From Carex sylvatica (Eukaryota > Streptophyta > Magnoliopsida > Poales > Cyperaceae): 46,220 nt of DNA. The DNA is taken from assembly GCA_964058845.1 (NCBI GenBank), contig CAXKVR010000353.1, positions 1-46,220 of the forward strand, written 5' to 3'. The position numbers were made by a program, and so were the translations under genes. The notes beneath the pieces were generated by a model. That model did not search any database and was not told the origin of the DNA. It was given only the letters and a program-made list of their open reading frames with translations. Shown here piece after piece: positions 43,488-46,220 of this stretch; within the stretch, counting starts at the first letter, position 1; every line of letters starts with the position of its first letter.

Positions 43488-44441
43488 TCAGTGCAGAAGG
43501 CTTAGGGTTTCCAACGATTTGACGGTCTCGATGTTAGGTGAGTGCAAGAACTTGCAATTGGGGCAGTAAGGAGATGCTTTTGACAGCATCACAAGCAGGT
43601 GGCAGTTGACACAAACAACCGCCACCATTCCGTCACTGTCGCTATCGCCGCTGCTTCCGTGACTTCCAGACCAGCTATGTTGCCTGTTTGGGTATGGGTT
43701 TGGAGATGTATATCCTCCGTTGTCATCGGAGTCAGGGTAGGCTGAGATGTTTAGGTCCAGGTTCAAGTCTAGATCTTTCGGTCGAGTCCAAGTTTTCTTC
43801 AGGGTTTTGCGGTTTACGTAGTACATCCGTCCCGACTGTGAAAAATTGAATCCCAAAATCAGAATTCGGTATTATTTAAAAATATTTGGTTAGAAATATT
43901 TTAGGACTGTGACTTGCATATATGGTTTAACAAATTTAGTTCTATATAGGCTTGAAATTAAGACCCACTCAATTAAATTCGAGTAATAAATTCAACAACC
44001 TCCAACCAATTTTATTTACTTGAAACTAACTAAATTTATTAACATTAATTGAATGGCAATCAATTACAAAGGTATGATAAACAACCTCGATCCAGCCATT
44101 ACTTTTTCAATAATTCAAAATTTTGGAACCAAAAGTTCTTTTGAATAAACTCTAATATGGAATCTAATAGCATAAAACAGGTCAATATATATTTAACATG
44201 CATGTGTGTGTTTGAGAGGAGAGAAAGAGAGATAAACCTTGAGATCGAGGCATTGTTCCCAATCGAGAGGCAAGGGATCGCAAAGCTGCAACTCGAGATC
44301 TTCATGAGTAGTAGTCTCTGATCCATGATTATACATCTGCAGCTGCTGTTTCCCTTTAAATTTCAAGTTGTTCTCTCCAGTGACATAATTAAAATTAGTG
44401 GAAAATGAAGGGGCTAGAGACAATTCTGGCTGTTCCATCAT
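43488..44441 (-). CDS. CFL1-like: CFL1-like WW-domain protein
   Basis: The minus-strand gene joins 44441–44238 and 43835–43488, giving 183 aa. The intron is GT–AG (AAG|GTTTAT … TTCACAG|TCG), phase 0, and cuts the WW domain. Splicing gives Trp61 and Trp84 22 residues apart with YYVN between and Pro87 after, a canonical WW fold whose known role is binding proline-rich ligands. Next is DLDLNLDLN (89–97), an EAR-type LxLxL repression motif; another LxLxL (LELQL) is at 49–53. The C-terminus has two CxxC pairs (143/146 and 159/162), probably a small zinc-binding module, in a block typical of plant CFL1 proteins. CFL1 in rice and Arabidopsis is known to repress cuticle development through HD-ZIP IV factors. 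I chose the first Met of MMEQPELSLAPSF; an upstream in-frame ATG at 44504 would add 21 residues. Confidence 0.9.
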
Positions 44442-44570
44442 CACTATATCTTTTCCCTTTCCCCCTTCACACTCCTTCCTTCTTTGTAGAAAGTCCCTTA
44501 TCATTATACTCAACCTAGGATCGATCTTGTTAGGTATATAAGAGAGTAGGAGATAAAGAGAAATTGGTAG

Positions 44571-44660
44571 AGAGAGAGAGAGAGAGAGAGAGAGAAATGG
44601 TAGAAGATGAATGAGGAGTGGTAGAAAGAGAAATGGGGTTAAGAAAATTATATATAGAGT
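44571..44660 (-). promoter_or_regulatory. Core promoter and (CT)n leader of the WW gene
   Basis: On the minus strand CTATATATAA (44648–44657) is a good TATA box, which would place transcription start near 44620. The leader then contains a (CT)n run of about 24 bp (44571–44594), the kind bound by GAGA-binding BPC factors in plants. A second TATA-like TTATATACC lies at about 44535. Upstream sequence has more (CT)n near 44673–44686. Confidence 0.55.
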
Positions 44661-44699
44661 AGTACAGGTGTAGAGAGAGAGAGAGGTCATGCAGGAGAG

Positions 44700-45784
44700 G
44701 GCGTGTGCAATAAAAGAGAAGTGGGCATTAAATGCGCTTCATCCAACCTCTAATTAAGAGGGGTAGGCCATGCATTAAAAGTTGATATGTATCTTGAGTG
44801 CAACTCTATTTTGCATGTGATCCTTTGTAACTCAACCTACAAATTAAAGCTTCCAGCAGCACCTTCACTGTCGCCGTACTAATTATAACGAGTCTTCTGT
44901 GGAGGTGATACTTATTAAAATGATATATATATATATATATAAACTATAGTAAAGATGAAGTTAACATGTCATTTTTTTGTATAAATTTGCCATTCAATAC
45001 ACAACACGGGTTATTTGCATCTTATGATATATAATAATAACATTAAAAATTGACTTGATATATATTTTGTTTTGATACTATTAGGTGAATCCATATATAA
45101 CAGATGATTATATTAGTTGTCAATTAATAATATGTGCTTATGAAGTTGATTCTTTTTGCTTGATTATTAGGGAAATTTTTAATTTATTGCTTGACTATAT
45201 ATAAATTTTAATTTAAAACATCAAGTAAAGTTATTTGTATATAACTTTTTCAAAGGTGGCATAAAATTTTCTATCAAATAAATTATAATTCTCTACCTGT
45301 ACTTCTTCATTATACTGCACAGTATACCTAGGATCTATTGTCGGCCATTATTAATTAGGCTTATTAATTGAAGTGAAATATAGTTGGTATCTTGAATTTG
45401 GGCTATAGAAGATCTATTTTGTGACAAGTTAAGTAGGCCCTCTTCTTTCATGACATTAATTAGCCTCTCTATATGGCAAGACTATTCATGCCATGATCTA
45501 CCCACTAACAACATTTGTATGTTTCTTTACATATTTATTTCTTTTCTTTTATCTAGTCTCATGCGGGGTGCACAAGAGTTGCTATATTTATTATGTTTGA
45601 TTATTTTTCTGTATACCTAATTACCTCATATCTGCTAAAATGTTACTAAAAAGAAAGAAACAAAAACTTTGGCTTGAGATATTATTGACTAGTCAGATGG
45701 GTACACCCTTGGCTAACTACTTGTGACATTTTTTAAGTCTATTATAATAGATGATATAAACCACATATATTACTATAATGTTTC
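44700..45784. other. Intergenic upstream of the WW gene
   Basis: A (TA)n run lies at about 44924–44940. No gene or element was identified; this is the likely distal promoter of the WW gene. Confidence 0.35.
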
Positions 45785-45998
45785 GGGATCAAAGCTATAC
45801 TGTGGTGTGCTCATCAAGAAGATTTGGTTAGTACATTTTTAAAACCTACCGAATTGATTTTAAATAACGAATTCAAACTGTTAAATCTTATTTATTTCAT
45901 GAGCAATGCGTGTACATGCAAAAAATTATAGTTTGAACTCATTTATTACAAACTCAAGCGGTTAAAAATTAAACTTTTAACAAGTTATTTTATAAGTT

Positions 45999-46000
<2 letters not shown>
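45785..46000. mobile_element. GAGTAGAACTAGG-family fragment
   Basis: TGTGCTCATCAAGAAG, AAAACCTACCGAATTGATTTT and AAATAACGAATTCAAACTG follow the order of the left arm of the 873-bp element (GTGCTCTTAAGCTCACC, TATCAAATCAGTTTC, AAATGACGAATTTGAACC). The terminal GAGTAG is missing. A (TA)n run follows. Confidence 0.5.

Positions 46001-46001
<1 letters not shown>

Positions 46002-46070
<69 letters not shown>
46002..46070. repeat. (TA)n followed by (GA)10
   Basis: TA repeats run 46002–46050 and then switch directly to GA repeats at 46051–46070. Confidence 0.97.
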
Positions 46071-46220
46071 TGGGCTATGGTACATTGCAATGCATAGGCA
46101 TTTTTGTGCATTGGACCATAAATCATCGGATTCAAAGTCCAAATGACCGATCCAAACCGTTCATCTTGTTCTCCATATTAATATGTGCTTGGAGACCAAA
46201 TTTTATATTTTTTGAAATTA
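46051..46220. mobile_element. Foldback element J, cut by the window edge
   Basis: After the GA run (GAGAGAGA, as at the end of element C) comes TGGGCTATGGTACATTGCAATGC, then the family core CCGATCCAAACCGTTCATCTTG and GTGCTTGGAGACCAAATTTT, ending mid-arm. The right arm lies outside the window. Confidence 0.75.

Noticed and set aside
44442..44690. N-terminal extension of the WW protein up to 44690
   Set aside because: It would lie upstream of the likely transcription start and translates the (CT)n leader as Leu-Ser repeats. The only serious alternative start is 44504.

Overview
The window looks like nuclear DNA of a flowering plant. It is A/T-rich, its genes have GT–AG introns, and the two intact genes belong to plant-type families: an OXI1-like AGC kinase and a CFL1-like WW-domain protein. 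Most of the rest is short non-autonomous transposons. I cannot name the species.

Layout. 1–6200: a short tandem array, a small inverted-repeat element, and a 5'-truncated LINE (1371–3561) with a 19-bp target-site duplication. 6219–7363: a Helitron whose empty site survives in a neighbouring tandem copy, then a foldback element. 7900–22150: dispersed repeats, an LTR fragment, a second Helitron 3' end, several foldback elements, a ~1 kb long-inverted-repeat element, a hAT MITE and an 873-bp inverted-repeat element. 22184–22333 is a single orphan exon on the minus strand. 23248–25404 is the kinase gene (plus strand, 3 exons, 407 aa). 25700–33450: hAT-type elements, a 555-bp tandem duplication that copied a MITE, and more foldback elements, some nested. 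35000–35340 may be the 5' end of a minus-strand gene or pseudogene. 36500–42180: smaller repeats and two adjacent foldback elements. 43488–44441 is the WW-domain gene (minus strand, 2 exons, 183 aa). The window ends inside another foldback element.

The two genes are about 18 kb apart and nothing links them functionally. Known family roles are oxidative-burst signalling downstream of PDK1 (OXI1) and negative control of cuticle development through HD-ZIP IV factors (CFL1).

The most unusual signal is a family of about ten foldback elements (~340–425 bp when complete). They share conserved arms of ~110 bp, but their outermost 40–60 bp and their centres differ from copy to copy. Within each copy, the two arms still match each other. 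Several copies have 9-bp A/T-only or A/T-rich target duplications, as Mutator-like elements do, and several sit inside (TA)n runs. The matched but interchangeable ends suggest that one arm templates the other.
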